Below are positions 1 through 9,035 of a stretch of DNA of 64,000 bases, one piece after another. Within the stretch, counting starts at the first letter, position 1, and every line of letters begins with the position of its first letter. Made by a program: the position numbers and the translations under genes. The notes under the pieces were generated by a model. That model did no database searches. It had not been told where the DNA came from and saw only the letters and a list, made by a program, of their open reading frames with translations. Origin of the DNA: Merdimonas faecis (GTDB taxonomy: Bacteria > Bacillota > Clostridia > Lachnospirales > Lachnospiraceae); NCBI RefSeq assembly GCF_001754075.1, contig NZ_MIEH01000001.1:1-64000 (forward strand), read 5' to 3'.

Positions 1-12
1 AATTAGTGACAA

Positions 13-249
13 CTATACTAGGTTATCTTCTTGAAAAAGCGGCGATGCAAAAAAGGTATCTATCCCAATCCCCATTCCTTGGCACATCTCATGAATGATC
101 CGTAGCTTAACCGAATCATACGAGCAGTTGATGACATTTCCAATCGTAGACTTGGGAACACCGCTTTTCATATACAGTTGATATTGTGTCATTTTTCTTT
201 CATCTAGTAATTCTAACAGACGTTTGCTTACCGCCTCGTTTAGCTTCAT
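13..249 (-). CDS. Small XRE-family HTH regulator
   Basis: A 78-residue protein that is almost entirely a helix-turn-helix (HTH_3/XRE) domain: an N-terminal helix (KRLLELLDERKMTQYQLYMKSG) followed by the recognition helix around VPKSTIGNVINC. I take ATG at 249 as start rather than the upstream GTG at 258. It has no extra sensor domain, so it probably acts as a local repressor or a component of mobile-element control. It is divergent from the SLOG gene at 370, with a palindrome between them. The target is unknown. Confidence 0.7.
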   Translation of the reverse strand: MKLNEAVSKRLLELLDERKMTQYQLYMKSGVPKSTIGNVINCSYDSVKLRIIHEMCQGMGIGIDTFFASPLFQEDNLV

Positions 250-272
250 TCTATACACCGCCCCTGTGACTG

Positions 273-286
273 TACTATATTTAGTA
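273..286. promoter_or_regulatory. Palindrome between divergent genes, possible XRE operator
   Basis: TACTATATTTAGTA is an inverted repeat (TACTA-N4-TAGTA) in the 120-bp gap between the XRE gene and the SLOG gene. A second related half, TGTACTAATAG, follows near 320. Position and symmetry fit a binding site for the adjacent regulator. This is inference only. Confidence 0.3.
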
Positions 287-369
287 TATGGGCAGTTTTG
301 CTAAAATTAGTCCCTGTACCTGTACTAATAGAGCTATTTGCAGTATGATGGTAATAGGGGTGCCATCGT

Positions 370-807
370 ATGAACGTAACTTTTTGTGGCCATTCGCAAA
401 TCACAAAGGCAGACAATATTGCGAATTGGCTTCGCAATGTAACACAAGACCTAATTGAGCAAGGAGCAACAACTTTTTATCTTGGAGGATATGGAGAGTT
501 CGACAGTTTAGCAGCGTCTATTTTACGGGAACAAAAGAAAAAGTATCCGCAAATCGAGCTGGTTCTTGTATTGGCATATTTGAACACTGGCCGGGATGTT
601 TCTGGCTATGACAGTACCGTGTATCCACCGCTGGAAAACGTACCGCGCCGTTTTTCGATTTCTCATAGAAATCGCTGGATGGTAGAGTCCGCCGATGTAG
701 TGGTGGCCTATGTTCTCCATGATTGGGGCGGAGCAGCCACAACGTTACGGTGTGCCAAACAGAAAAAGAAGCAGATTATTTCATATCGTGATGAAATGGG
801 CAGCTGA
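370..807 (+). CDS. SLOG-domain protein (DUF1273/YpsA-like)
   Basis: A 145-residue protein with a Rossmann-like SLOG fold. The start reads MNVTFCGHSQI, followed by a glycine-rich turn (FYLGGYGEFDSLAA) and a C-terminal segment (SADVVVAYVLHDWGGAATTLRCAK) resembling the nucleotide- or ligand-binding GG region of the family. SLOG proteins are thought to sense or process nucleotide-derived ligands and are common in phages, ICEs and conflict systems. It stands alone on the plus strand, divergent from an XRE regulator. The exact ligand cannot be read from the sequence. Confidence 0.7.
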   Translation: MNVTFCGHSQITKADNIANWLRNVTQDLIEQGATTFYLGGYGEFDSLAASILREQKKKYPQIELVLVLAYLNTGRDVSGYDSTVYPPLENVPRRFSISHRNRWMVESADVVVAYVLHDWGGAATTLRCAKQKKKQIISYRDEMGS

Positions 808-943
808 GGTTGTCTATTTTGCTGCCACTTCATATTTCCAAAACTGTTGAACGTTAAGCTGTCGGTAAAATTATGCCGAATTTTCATCACTTTACTTTTG
901 AACTAATATTGCTTATAATATTAGTGTGAAAGGAAGTGGTACG

Positions 944-1537
944 GTGGGACAATTTGAACAGCTGGATCAGCTGCTGGAAACACAGGATGGGATGCTGCGA
1001 ACAGCTCAAGTAGTATCTGCTGGTATTTCTAAGCCTGTTTTTTATGATTATGTGCACTCACGGGAATTGGAGCGGGTCGCGCATGGAATTTATCTTTCCA
1101 AGGATGCCTGGGTCGATGCCATGTACTTACTTCATCTGCGGGTCGAACAGGCAGTGTTTTCCCATGAGACAGCTTTATTTTTTCACGATCTGACAGACCG
1201 CGAGCCGCTGGAATATACGGTCACAGTCAAGACCGGATATAATCCCTCCAAGCTGAAAGCAGAGGGCGTACAGGTATTCACCATTAAGGCGGAACTGCAT
1301 GGGGTGGGCCTGACAACGGCTCAGACACCATTTGGGCATACAGTTCCTGTCTATGACCTGGAGCGCACCATCTGCGACCTGCTCCGCAGCAGGAACAACA
1401 TGGAGATGCAGACTTTTCAAGGGGCATTAAAGATGTATGCCAGAAGAAAAGACAAAGACCTGCGGACATTGATGCGGTATGCCGGTATGTTCCGGGTAGA
1501 AAAAATTCTGCGGCAGTATTTGGAGGTGCTTTTATGA
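944..1537 (+). CDS. abiEi: Type IV toxin-antitoxin AbiEi-family antitoxin
   Basis: An N-terminal winged-helix domain of roughly 60 residues (LLETQDGMLRTAQVVSAGISKPVFYDYVHSRELERVAHGIYL) is followed by the AbiEi C-terminal domain with the conserved VYDLERTICDLLRSR segment. In this family the antitoxin represses its own operon and neutralises the AbiEii nucleotidyltransferase. I prefer GTG at 944, preceded by AAAGGAAG; an in-frame GTG at 926 lies upstream of that site and would lengthen it by six residues. Its TGA overlaps the ATG of the toxin gene (ATGA), so the two are translationally coupled. Confidence 0.85.
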   Translation: MGQFEQLDQLLETQDGMLRTAQVVSAGISKPVFYDYVHSRELERVAHGIYLSKDAWVDAMYLLHLRVEQAVFSHETALFFHDLTDREPLEYTVTVKTGYNPSKLKAEGVQVFTIKAELHGVGLTTAQTPFGHTVPVYDLERTICDLLRSRNNMEMQTFQGALKMYARRKDKDLRTLMRYAGMFRVEKILRQYLEVLL

Positions 1538-2387
1538 TAAAAACAGCAAGGCAGTTGAAGGATCTGATCCGCAATCTTTCCAGAAAAAATCTGCGGACGC
1601 CCAGCTCTTGATGCGGAACTACATGATGGAGCGTTTTCTGGAGCGTATCTCCCTTTCTGAATATCGTGACAAATTTATTCTGAAAGGCGGTATGCTGGTA
1701 GCGGCTATGGTTGGTCTGGATGCCCGTTCCACGATGGATTTGGACGCTACTGTAAAAGGAGCCAATGTCAATGTGGAGGACATAGAGAATTTGATTTCCG
1801 CTATTGTGAGTGTCCCGCTTGATGATGGCGTCAAATTCCAGCTGAAAAGTATTTCGGAGATTATGGATGAGGCGGAATATCCGGGGATTCGCGTAAATAT
1901 GACTACAACCTTTGACGGTGTGGTGACGCCTTTGAAGATTGACATTTCCACAGGGGATGCCATTACCCCCAGGGAGATCCGCTACTCTTTCAAGCTGATG
2001 CTGGAAGATCGCTCCATTGATATTTGGGCGTACAATCTGGAAACGGTTCTGGCCGAAAAGCTGGAAACGATCATTACCAGAACTACCACCAACACCCGCA
2101 TGAGAGATTTCTATGACATTTATATTCTGGAACAGCTGCATGGGAATACATTGGACCCTCAGATTCTCCATGATGCGCTGCGGGCCACTGCTCACAAACG
2201 CGGGACAGAACGACATCTTGCAGAAGCTGCCGAAGTTTTTGAGGAAGTGGAGAACAGCTCGGTTATGCAGAAACTTTGGGAATCGTACCGCAAAAAATTT
2301 TCCTATGCGGCAGATCTGGAGTGGAACATCATCATGGGGGCGGTGCGCAGTTTATACGCTCTCAGTGAAAAGGAATCGAGCCTATGA
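1534..2387 (+). CDS. abiEii: AbiEii/AbiGii-family nucleotidyltransferase toxin, frame broken near the start
   Basis: Nucleotidyltransferase fold with FILKGGMLVAAMVGLDARSTMDLDATVKG carrying the GG and D-x-D-type catalytic elements, and a C-terminal RDFYDIYIL segment typical of AbiEii. The natural ATG at 1534 overlaps the antitoxin stop, but its frame (MIKTARQLKDLIRNLSRKN) ends at a TGA at 1609-1611. The homologous reading continues in the -1 frame from about 1591 (SADAQLL). The shift point is an A-run reading A AAA AAT in the zero frame. Without shifting, translation could restart at TTG 1608 or ATG 1611, losing about 25 residues but keeping the catalytic core. Confidence 0.75.
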
Positions 2388-2716
2388 AGAAGCACGGCCA
2401 TTATTGTAAAGTCTGCGGAGAATATAAGGCTAATGAAAAATTTTCCGGCAAAGGTCATGCGGCGCACGTCTGTAAATCCTGTGCTTCTTTGCCGCCGGAG
2501 AAGCAAGCGGAGCAAATGACAATAAACCGCTTGCTGAATCTCCCATGGAGATTATCAAAGGAGCAGATTTCCTGGCTGAAGAACCGAATGAAAGATAAGC
2601 GCCGGGAAGTTCGTGCGCTGGCAAAAGAACAATACGAGATGAGGTTTCCTCCGAAGCGGTTAGAGGACATCGAGGACAATTTTGATTTTCTCGATGAGGA
2701 CGATTTAATAGAATAA
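2384..2716 (+). CDS. Small zinc-ribbon hypothetical protein
   Basis: A 110-residue protein with an N-terminal CxxC...CxxC zinc-ribbon-like knuckle (CKVCGEYKANEKF...HVCKSCASL) and a basic helical middle, ending in an acidic tail (EDIEDNFDFLDEDDLIE). I do not recognise a characterised family. Its ATG overlaps the TGA of the AbiEii gene (ATGA), so it is co-translated with the toxin-antitoxin pair. It may be a third accessory gene of that cassette. A terminator follows. Confidence 0.6.
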   Translation: MKKHGHYCKVCGEYKANEKFSGKGHAAHVCKSCASLPPEKQAEQMTINRLLNLPWRLSKEQISWLKNRMKDKRREVRALAKEQYEMRFPPKRLEDIEDNFDFLDEDDLIE

Positions 2717-2722
2717 CAAAAG

Positions 2723-2753
2723 CGGTCTGCACCATGCAGGCCGTTTCTTTTTT
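2723..2753 (+). terminator. Rho-independent terminator after the abiE cassette
   Basis: CGGTCTGCA and TGCAGGCCG form a stem around a three-base loop, followed by TTTCTTTTTT. It separates the abiE operon from the relaxase gene. Confidence 0.7.
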
Positions 2754-2771
2754 GGAAAGGAGGTCTCCCTT

Positions 2772-4187
2772 ATGGCAACCACACGCATCATGCCGCTGCA
2801 TATCGGCAAGGGTCGGACTGAGAGCCGTGCCATCAGCGATATTATTGACTATGTGGCAAATCCCCAAAAGACCGACAACGGAAAATTGATTACCAGCTAT
2901 GGATGTGACAGCCGCACTGCTGATGCAGAGTTTCTGTTGGCAAAGCGGCAGTATATTGCCGCCACCGGACGAGTGCGCGGTACAGATGATGTGATCGCCT
3001 ACCATGTGCGCCAGTCGTTCAGGCCCGGAGAGATCACACCGGAGGAAGCCAACCGGCTGGGCATAGAATTTGCCAGGCGGTTCACCAAAGGCAATCATTC
3101 CTTTGTGGTCTGCACCCACATCGACAAATCGCATATTCATAATCACATCATCTGGTCGGCGGTCAATATGGATTGTGACCGGAAGTTCCGTAACTTTTGG
3201 GGAAGCACCAGAGCTGTTCGACGTTTAAGTGACACCATTTGTATCGAGAACGGACTATCCATTGTGGAGAACCCCAAGCCCCACGGAAAAAGCTACAACA
3301 AGTGGCTGGGCGAACAAGCCAAGCCCTCCCATCGGGAACAGCTACGGGTGATGATTGACCGGGCGCTGGAGCAAAAGCCAGCAGACTTTGACACACTTCT
3401 GCAACTGCTTTCCGAGATGGGCTGCGAGGTATCTCGGCGCGGGAAAGCAATCCGCCTTAAAGCTCCCGGTTGGAAGAATGTAGCCCGTATGGATGACAAG
3501 CTGGGAGCCGGGTACAGCGAAACAGAAATCCGTGCGGTGCTGGCTGGAGAAAAGCAGCACACGCCCCGCAAGAAATCCACCGTGCAGCCGGAGCCACCCA
3601 AGGTCAATTTGCTGGTGGATATTCAGGCAAAATTGCAGGCCGGGAAAGGTGCTGGATATGCACGCTGGGCCAAGGTTTTTAACTTAAAACAGATGGCGCA
3701 GACCGTGAATTTTCTTACCGAACATCACCTACTGGACTATACAGAGCTGGAAGAAAAAGCGGTGGCGGCTACCGCCCATCACAATGAGCTGTCAGCGCAG
3801 ATTAAGGCGACGGAGAAACGCATGGCAGAGATCGCCGTCCTGCGTACCCATATCGTTAATTATGCCAAGACCCGCGAGACCTATGTTGCCTATCGCAAGG
3901 CCGGTTATTCCCGAAAATTTCGGGAGGAACATGAGCAAGAAATTCTGCTCCATCAGGCGGCAAAAAATGCCTTTGATGAGATGGGAGTGAAGAAGCTGCC
4001 CAAGGTCAAAGACCTGCAATCTGAGTATGCCAAACTGCTGGAGGAAAAGAAGAAAACCTACGCCGAGTACCGGCGTTCCCGTGAGGAAATGCGGGAACTT
4101 TTGACGGCAAAGGCCAATGTGGATCGGCTGCTGAAAATGGATGAGGAACAGAAAAAAGAACAAGAAAAAGACCACGGCCAGCGGTAA
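2772..4187 (+). CDS. Relaxase/mobilization nuclease (Tn1549-type)
   Basis: A 471-residue conjugative relaxase that would nick the transfer origin and carry the strand. The HUH-type metal motif is visible at about residue 120: HIDKSHIHNHII, following FVVCT. The N-terminus (TRIMPLHIGKGRTESRAISDIIDYVANPQKT) is typical of Tn1549/Tn916-superfamily ICE relaxases. The C-terminal 150 residues are charged and helical, probably coiled coil (EEKKKTYAEYRRSREEM). A strong AAAGGAGG precedes the ATG. No type IV secretion genes follow in this window, so transfer genes must lie to the left or be lost. Confidence 0.88.
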   Translation: MATTRIMPLHIGKGRTESRAISDIIDYVANPQKTDNGKLITSYGCDSRTADAEFLLAKRQYIAATGRVRGTDDVIAYHVRQSFRPGEITPEEANRLGIEFARRFTKGNHSFVVCTHIDKSHIHNHIIWSAVNMDCDRKFRNFWGSTRAVRRLSDTICIENGLSIVENPKPHGKSYNKWLGEQAKPSHREQLRVMIDRALEQKPADFDTLLQLLSEMGCEVSRRGKAIRLKAPGWKNVARMDDKLGAGYSETEIRAVLAGEKQHTPRKKSTVQPEPPKVNLLVDIQAKLQAGKGAGYARWAKVFNLKQMAQTVNFLTEHHLLDYTELEEKAVAATAHHNELSAQIKATEKRMAEIAVLRTHIVNYAKTRETYVAYRKAGYSRKFREEHEQEILLHQAAKNAFDEMGVKKLPKVKDLQSEYAKLLEEKKKTYAEYRRSREEMRELLTAKANVDRLLKMDEEQKKEQEKDHGQR

Positions 4188-4282
4188 GCCGGTCATGGTC
4201 ATAAGCGTCCATCGGACGCGTAGCCGCAGAATGAAATTCTGCGTTCAAAGGGGCTTGGGGGCGCTGCCCTCAACAAGCAAAG

Positions 4283-4317
4283 CAGAGGGGGAAATCACGT
4301 CAGGATTTTTCCCTCTG
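4283..4317. other. Inverted repeat in the noncoding stretch after the relaxase
   Basis: The 280-bp gap from 4188 to 4474 has no convincing gene. It contains an inverted repeat CAGAGGG...CCCTCTG with A-rich/T-rich flanks inside the arms. This could be a terminator-like or cruciform structure. No other signal was found in the gap. Confidence 0.4.
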
Positions 4318-4474
4318 TGGGCCGAGTGTATTAACACCGGCATTGCTTGCCACTTTTGTTCGCAAACAATATCCGTATCCTTTACACGATGATTTACTTT
4401 TATTATCATAGTCGTAATAAGTATATAAACTACTTACATATAAGCACCTAAAATATGAAAGGGCTGATAAAATG

Positions 4475-4768
4475 ATGACCTTTGAAAAGGTTTTAGAAGT
4501 ATTCAACGATTACCTAAATAAAGATAGTGTTTTGGAGGTGGTGAACACTAAGCGAGGATACACCGTTATGATTTGGGATGAAAAAGATGAGCAATGGTTT
4601 GGTGTGGAACATTGCAAAGCCCCCGAGCTTTTACGGGATGCCTTACTTGATGGCTATCGTGATTTTTTAGAGCAACAACTTACTCATAACCGCAGGAGTT
4701 TAACCGAAACAGAAATCTTAGATATTCAAAACCGATGTGAACAGCTTTATGATTTGTGTGGAGAATAA
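4475..4768 (+). CDS. Hypothetical ICE protein
   Basis: A 97-residue acidic protein (start MTFEKVLEVFNDYLNKDSVLEVVNTKRGYTVMIWDEK), with a beta-rich N-terminal half and a helical C-terminus. I prefer ATG at 4475, since GAAAGGG lies about ten bases upstream; the in-frame codon at 4472 is also possible. Small proteins of this size are common between relaxase and cargo in Tn1549-like elements, but I know no function. A strong terminator follows immediately. Confidence 0.6.
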   Translation: MTFEKVLEVFNDYLNKDSVLEVVNTKRGYTVMIWDEKDEQWFGVEHCKAPELLRDALLDGYRDFLEQQLTHNRRSLTETEILDIQNRCEQLYDLCGE

Positions 4769-4780
4769 AAAAATAACCTA

Positions 4781-4817
4781 AAAAGTGCGATAGCCTGTGT
4801 AGGTGTCGCACTTTTTT
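4781..4817 (+). terminator. Rho-independent terminator
   Basis: AAAAGTGCGA and TCGCACTTTTTT form a ten-base-pair stem with a T-run, right after the hypothetical gene. The A/T symmetry also allows termination of the convergent XRE gene at 4849. Confidence 0.75.
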
Positions 4818-4848
4818 CAGTTGGCTTGGCTTACGAAAACAGCGTTAA

Positions 4849-5202
4849 TTATTCCGCAGTTTCTCTTGCCTTTTTCAAGCCTTGAGCCGTAGCTTCCATC
4901 ACGATAAGCTCCTTTTCTTCCATATCATTCAACAGTACATCAACTTGTTTGCGGCGATTGTTGTCGCCATCTTCATTGCATGGAAAAAAGAACTGGTCTA
5001 CAGAGATGTCAAGCAAGGTAGTAATGAGATAAAATTTGTTAAGCCTTGGGTGCTGCCCCCTGTTCTCTATATACATAATAGAGCGTGGCGTAAGGTCTAC
5101 CAGTTGGGCAAGATATTCCTGTGTCCACCCTTTTGCTTCCCGAGCTTTTTTTATCGCTATACCTAACGGCTTAAAATCAAGTTTTCTTTCATCTTGGTAC
5201 AT
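4849..5202 (-). CDS. XRE-family transcriptional regulator
   Basis: A 117-residue regulator with an HTH_3 domain at about residues 12-70 (IAIKKAREAKGWTQEYLAQLVDLTPRSIMYIENRGQHP) and a charged helical tail (LLNDMEEKELIVMEATAQGLKKARETAE) likely used for dimerisation. It is convergent with the hypothetical gene at 4475 and divergent from the bcrR-side genes. This type is standard in Tn1549-like ICEs near cargo insertion points. The target operator is not identified. Confidence 0.78.
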   Translation of the reverse strand: MYQDERKLDFKPLGIAIKKAREAKGWTQEYLAQLVDLTPRSIMYIENRGQHPRLNKFYLITTLLDISVDQFFFPCNEDGDNNRRKQVDVLLNDMEEKELIVMEATAQGLKKARETAE

Positions 5203-5304
5203 TTTAATATCATCCTATATCATTGTACATTTCGGGTGATGATATTTGAACGAAGTATGATTTTATGTTTAGTAGTGTATAATTTCGTATTAGTGGAGAG
5301 AAAC

Positions 5305-5333
5305 TTGCTATTATTCGTCATTCCGTATATAAT
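5305..5333 (+). promoter_or_regulatory. Sigma-A promoter for the HTH-bcrR operon
   Basis: TTGCTA and TATAAT are separated by 17 bases, placed about 35 bp ahead of the ATG at 5368. It should drive the small HTH gene and bcrR constitutively. Confidence 0.7.
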
Positions 5334-5367
5334 AATTATATACTCTTTGCGAAAGGAAGTTGATATT

Positions 5368-5565
5368 ATGAATTACATTTCTGTGAAAGCCGCTTCTGAA
5401 AAATGGGGCATATCGGAAAGACGGATACAAAAATTATGTGAGGAAAATCGCATTGACGGAACTGAAAAATTTGGTCGTGCATGGATGATACCAAAAGATG
5501 CAGAAAAACCCGTTGATGGACGTATGAAAACAAGGAACAAACAGGAGGAGAATCATGGAATTTAA
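5368..5565 (+). CDS. Small HTH DNA-binding protein
   Basis: A 65-residue protein (MNYISVKAASEKWGISERRIQKLCEENRIDG...) with an excisionase/MerR-like winged HTH: helix-turn-helix followed by GRAWMIPKDAEKP. The open frame runs further upstream, but GAAAGGAAG before ATG 5368 sets the start. It overlaps bcrR by 11 bases, so the two are coupled. Proteins of this sequence type occur widely in Firmicutes mobile elements. Its role in bacitracin resistance, if any, is unknown. Confidence 0.7.
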   Translation: MNYISVKAASEKWGISERRIQKLCEENRIDGTEKFGRAWMIPKDAEKPVDGRMKTRNKQEENHGI

Positions 5566-6169
5566 TGAAAAGCTACAACAGCTTAGGACTGGAAAGAACT
5601 TAACGCAGGAACAACTTGCGGAGCAATTATATGTATCAAGAACAGCCATTTCAAAATGGGAAAGCGGCAAGGGTTACCCTAACATTGAGTCGCTCAAGTG
5701 TATTTCTAAATTCTTTTCTGTGACCATAGATGAACTGCTATCGGGCGAAGAACTGATTACACTTGCCGAAACTGAAAATCGTTCCAACTTGAAAAAAATT
5801 TACAGTTTCATTTATGGAATATTAGATATGATGGCGGTTACTTTTATACTTTTGCCGTTGTATGGTAACCTTGTTGACGGATATATTTATTCTGTCAATC
5901 TACTTTCATTTACAGACACTACCCCAATATATCTTGCAATCTATTGGATTGTTTTTATTGTTTTGATTGCACTTGGGATAGCGAAACTGATGTGTGTTTG
6001 TTTTGAAAAGGAATCATGGAGCAACATAATCACAAAATGCTCTCTCGTGCTGAGTACGCTTTTTATCTGCTTCTTCGCTGCGGCAAGACAACCCTATGTA
6101 ACCGCCCTTATGTTTCTGCTATTTGTTGCTAAAATATTTGTCTGGATAAAGCAAACCCAAACAAAGTAA
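5555..6169 (+). CDS. bcrR: BcrR, membrane-bound bacitracin sensor and activator
   Basis: A 204-residue one-component regulator. The N-terminal XRE domain (residues about 1-65, LRTGKNLTQEQLAEQLYVSRTAISKWESGKGYPNIESL) is followed by four hydrophobic segments (near 88-108, 125-147, 160-178 and 180-196) anchoring it in the membrane. Length and architecture match the enterococcal BcrR, which senses bacitracin directly and activates bcrABD. The identification is strengthened by two GACA-N7-TGTC sites directly downstream, the known BcrR binding motif, and by bcrA, bcrB and bcrD following in order. Confidence 0.9.
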   Translation: MEFNEKLQQLRTGKNLTQEQLAEQLYVSRTAISKWESGKGYPNIESLKCISKFFSVTIDELLSGEELITLAETENRSNLKKIYSFIYGILDMMAVTFILLPLYGNLVDGYIYSVNLLSFTDTTPIYLAIYWIVFIVLIALGIAKLMCVCFEKESWSNIITKCSLVLSTLFICFFAAARQPYVTALMFLLFVAKIFVWIKQTQTK

Positions 6170-6198
6170 AATGCCATAAACCCTTTAAAATAGGCTCT

Positions 6199-6213
6199 GA
6201 CACGATAAGTGTC
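6199..6213. promoter_or_regulatory. BcrR operator site 1
   Basis: GACA-N7-TGTC, the inverted repeat reported as the BcrR recognition sequence. It is centred 32 bp, about three helical turns, from site 2. The surrounding bases (GCTCTGACAC...GTGTCGGAGC plus a T-run) also form a terminator-like hairpin for bcrR, so the site may do double duty. Confidence 0.8.
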
Positions 6214-6230
6214 GGAGCTTTTTTCGTGCT

Positions 6231-6245
6231 GACATCTATTGTGTC
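6231..6245. promoter_or_regulatory. BcrR operator site 2
   Basis: A second exact GACA-N7-TGTC repeat. It lies about 105 bp ahead of bcrA. Possible promoter elements follow (TTGTGA at 6250, TATGCA at 6275), but the spacer of 19 bases is long, consistent with a promoter needing an activator. Confidence 0.8.
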
Positions 6246-6349
6246 GGCATTGTGACGGTAGATTTCTTGGCTTCTATGCAATACTCGTGGATAATAAGAT
6301 TGTGGTCAGCGAAAACAAGAACAGCAACCCACGGAAAGGAGAATCAAAT

Positions 6350-7267
6350 ATGGATTATATCATTGAAACAGAAAATCTTACGAAGCGATACGGAACAGCC
6401 ACCGTTGTCGATAAGGTAAATCTTCATGTGCCAAAGGGCAAAATTTATGGTTTGCTCGGCAGAAACGGAGCAGGCAAAACCACAGCAATGAAAATGATGT
6501 TGCAGCTTGCTTTCCCAACGGAGGGAACGGTACGCTTGTTTGGCACAAACTATAAGGAAAATATCCATACCCTTTATAGCAAAGTAGGCTCTATTATCGA
6601 AACACCGGGATTTTACAGTAATTTAACAGGGTATGAGAATTTGCAAATTCTCGCTAAACTGCGAGGGGGAGTATCTAAAAGTGGAGTAGAAAAAGCTCTT
6701 GAAGTTGTGGGGCTGCATAAGGAGAAAAGAAAAGTCTTTTCCGATTATTCCCTCGGAATGAAGCAACGGCTTGGTATTGCCGCCGCCATTATGCACGAGC
6801 CGGAGCTTTTAATACTTGACGAACCGATTAACGGACTTGACCCCATTGGAATAGTTGAAATACGCTCATTTTTATCTGAACTTAGTCACAATCATGGCAT
6901 TACCATTTTTATCTCAAGCCATGTTTTAAGCGAGATTGAACAGATAGCAGATATTATCGGCGTTATGCACGAGGGGCATTTAGTAGAGGAAGTGAATATA
7001 TCCGAGCTTCACAAAAGGAATCGAAAATACATTCAATTTGATTTATCTGACAGTGAGATAGCCGGAAAGATTTTAGAAAACCACTACCACATGACGGATT
7101 TTACAGTGCAGGACGGTACGGTGAGAATTTATGACTTTAGCCAAAGTGTTGGAGAAATCAATCGAGAATTTGCACGAAATGGACTGCTCGTGACAAGGAT
7201 AAATGATAGTGAGGAAAACTTAGAGGACTACTTTTCTAAACTGATTGGAGGTGGCGGTATTGCTTAA
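6350..7267 (+). CDS. bcrA: BcrA, bacitracin ABC transporter ATP-binding protein
   Basis: A 305-residue ABC ATPase. Walker A is [14 protein letters not shown], the signature is [15 protein letters not shown], Walker B is [13 protein letters not shown], and the switch histidine is in [11 protein letters not shown]. The C-terminal 80 residues are of the BcrA/lantibiotic-immunity type. ATG 6350 has GGAAAGGAG ahead of it; the open frame upstream to 6239 crosses the operator region and is not used. It pairs with the permease BcrB to export or flip bacitracin away from undecaprenyl pyrophosphate. Expression is likely induced through BcrR. Confidence 0.9.
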   Translation: MDYIIETENLTKRYGTATVVDKVNLHVPKGKIYGLLGRNGAGKTTAMKMMLQLAFPTEGTVRLFGTNYKENIHTLYSKVGSIIETPGFYSNLTGYENLQILAKLRGGVSKSGVEKALEVVGLHKEKRKVFSDYSLGMKQRLGIAAAIMHEPELLILDEPINGLDPIGIVEIRSFLSELSHNHGITIFISSHVLSEIEQIADIIGVMHEGHLVEEVNISELHKRNRKYIQFDLSDSEIAGKILENHYHMTDFTVQDGTVRIYDFSQSVGEINREFARNGLLVTRINDSEENLEDYFSKLIGGGGIA

Positions 7268-8009
7268 TCTTATTTCTTGTGAATTATTAAAACTAAAGCG
7301 TTCAAAAATGGTGCTAATTAGTGTGGCAGGGGTATTATCTACCCCACTTTTGATGTTAATAGAAGCCTTGCAAACACATTTTGATAAGCCGGAGATTATC
7401 TTTACCTTGTCTGACATATACAGCGACAGTGTACTGTATATCATGCTGCTGGTAAACATTATGATATATGTGGCAATTGCAGCTTACTTGTTTAGCAGAG
7501 AGTACACAGAAAGCACCCTCAAAACCATATTGCCCATACCCATTTCAAGGACAAAACTATTAATTGGAAAATTTTGCACCCTGCTTCTTTGGATTGTTAT
7601 GCTAACCCTTGTAACATGGGCAGGTATATTTATCGTTTGTGGGCTATATGACGCTGTCTTTACATTGGAGGGATATAGCTTACTAGTGGCAATAGTATGG
7701 CTCCCCAAGTTTTTGTTTGGCAGTATCCTGATGTTTTTAACAGTTTCTCCTTTTGTGTTTGTTGCTATGAAAACAAAAGGATTTGTCGCCCCGATGATTG
7801 GCTCTGCCGTGATTGTCATGGGAAGTGCCGCACTTTCAAATCAAGAATGGGGAGCGTTGTATCCGTGGACAGCCACCTATTTCTTGGTGCAGGGTAAACT
7901 TCAGAGTACCGGCTATCCTACACTGCTGTCTGTATCTATTATTATTCTTGTATCAGCAGTTGGTTTTCTTATGACCTTTCATCATTTTAAAAAGGAGGAT
8001 TTGAAATAA
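7260..8009 (+). CDS. bcrB: BcrB, bacitracin ABC transporter permease
   Basis: A 249-residue integral membrane protein with about six hydrophobic helices (for example [72 protein letters not shown]). It is the ABC-2-type permease partner of BcrA. I take TTG at 7260 as the start, because GGAGGTGG at 7247-7254 sits at proper spacing; it overlaps the last codons of bcrA. The stop overlaps the bcrD start (TAATG), so all three genes are translationally linked. Confidence 0.87.
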   Translation: MLNLISCELLKLKRSKMVLISVAGVLSTPLLMLIEALQTHFDKPEIIFTLSDIYSDSVLYIMLLVNIMIYVAIAAYLFSREYTESTLKTILPIPISRTKLLIGKFCTLLLWIVMLTLVTWAGIFIVCGLYDAVFTLEGYSLLVAIVWLPKFLFGSILMFLTVSPFVFVAMKTKGFVAPMIGSAVIVMGSAALSNQEWGALYPWTATYFLVQGKLQSTGYPTLLSVSIIILVSAVGFLMTFHHFKKEDLK

Positions 8010-8836
8010 TGGTACTTGATTTTATAGAAATTTTAAAAGTTATTTTTCTTGGAATTGTTGAGGGTATTACTGAGTGGCTACCTATCAGCAGCACAGGACA
8101 TATGATTCTTGTGGACGAATTTATCACACTTAATATGAGCGAAGCATTTAAAGAAATGTTTTTTGTTGTTATTCAACTTGGAGCTATACTCGCAGTGGTT
8201 GTAATGTTTTGGAACAAGATGTTTCCCTTTCAATTTAAGAACAAAGCACAGTCAATTGTTAAAAAGGATACTTTCTCGTTGTGGTTCAAGGTTGCGGTAG
8301 CTTGTGTACCGTCAGCTATTATGGGGATTCTATTTGATGATTATTTGGATGCTTACCTCCAAACCCCCATTGTGATTTCAATCATGTTAATCTTTTATGG
8401 TTTGTTATTCATTCTCATAGAAAATTGGAATAAAAAGCGTACTCCTACTACTATGGCACTTTCTGACATCAGCTATAAAACAGCAATCTTGATAGGGGCA
8501 TTTCAAGTGTTATCACTTATACCCGGCACATCACGGTCGGGAGCAACGATTATAGGTGCTTTACTCATAGGAGTTTCACGAGTGGCAGCAGCAGAGTTTA
8601 CTTTTTTCCTCGCAGTACCTACTATGCTTGGAGCAAGTGCTTTTAAGCTGTTAAAATTCGGGTTTGAATTTACAAGTGCAGAACTGCTCGCTCTTGTTCT
8701 CGGTATGGCTGTGGCATTTGCGGTATCTGTCTTAGTAATTAAATTCCTAATGAACTTTATCAAAAAACATGATTTTAAGGTGTTTGGTTGGTATCGAATT
8801 GTGCTTGGTATACTTGTTGTACTTATAAAATCTTAA
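8009..8836 (+). CDS. bcrD: BcrD, UppP-family undecaprenyl-diphosphatase
   Basis: A 275-residue polytopic membrane enzyme of the BacA/UppP family. Both signature motifs are present: [17 protein letters not shown] near the N-terminus and [10 protein letters not shown] near residue 172. It dephosphorylates undecaprenyl pyrophosphate, the bacitracin target, to undecaprenyl phosphate, which lowers the drug-binding lipid pool. AAAGGAGGAT precedes the ATG, which overlaps the bcrB stop. It is the last gene of the bcr operon; an IS element has landed 25 bp after its stop. Confidence 0.9.
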   Translation: MVLDFIEILKVIFLGIVEGITEWLPISSTGHMILVDEFITLNMSEAFKEMFFVVIQLGAILAVVVMFWNKMFPFQFKNKAQSIVKKDTFSLWFKVAVACVPSAIMGILFDDYLDAYLQTPIVISIMLIFYGLLFILIENWNKKRTPTTMALSDISYKTAILIGAFQVLSLIPGTSRSGATIIGALLIGVSRVAAAEFTFFLAVPTMLGASAFKLLKFGFEFTSAELLALVLGMAVAFAVSVLVIKFLMNFIKKHDFKVFGWYRIVLGILVVLIKS

Positions 8837-9035
8837 TAATGCGTTTTCTTTGTGCGCGAATAAAAATGGGGCTGTCGCATCAATGATTAGAAAATCATAG
8901 ATGCGGCAGCATCTTTTTGCCATTTTTAAGCCGAAATATTCACTTCTTTTATTCCGTTTCTATAAAAAGGCGAACTTTAATAAACCTTTTCTGAAAAAAG
9001 GTTCACTTTCAGGATTTACTTTTGACCTGACAAAA

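Noticed and set aside
1284..2216. Long minus-strand open frame of 310 codons
   Set aside because: It lies opposite abiEi and abiEii and has no domain or ribosome site; it is a shadow.
6194..6224. A simple terminator after bcrR
   Set aside because: The hairpin is real, but its core is an exact GACA-N7-TGTC site with a second copy 18 bp further, so the operator reading is stronger. It is listed as operator with a note on termination.
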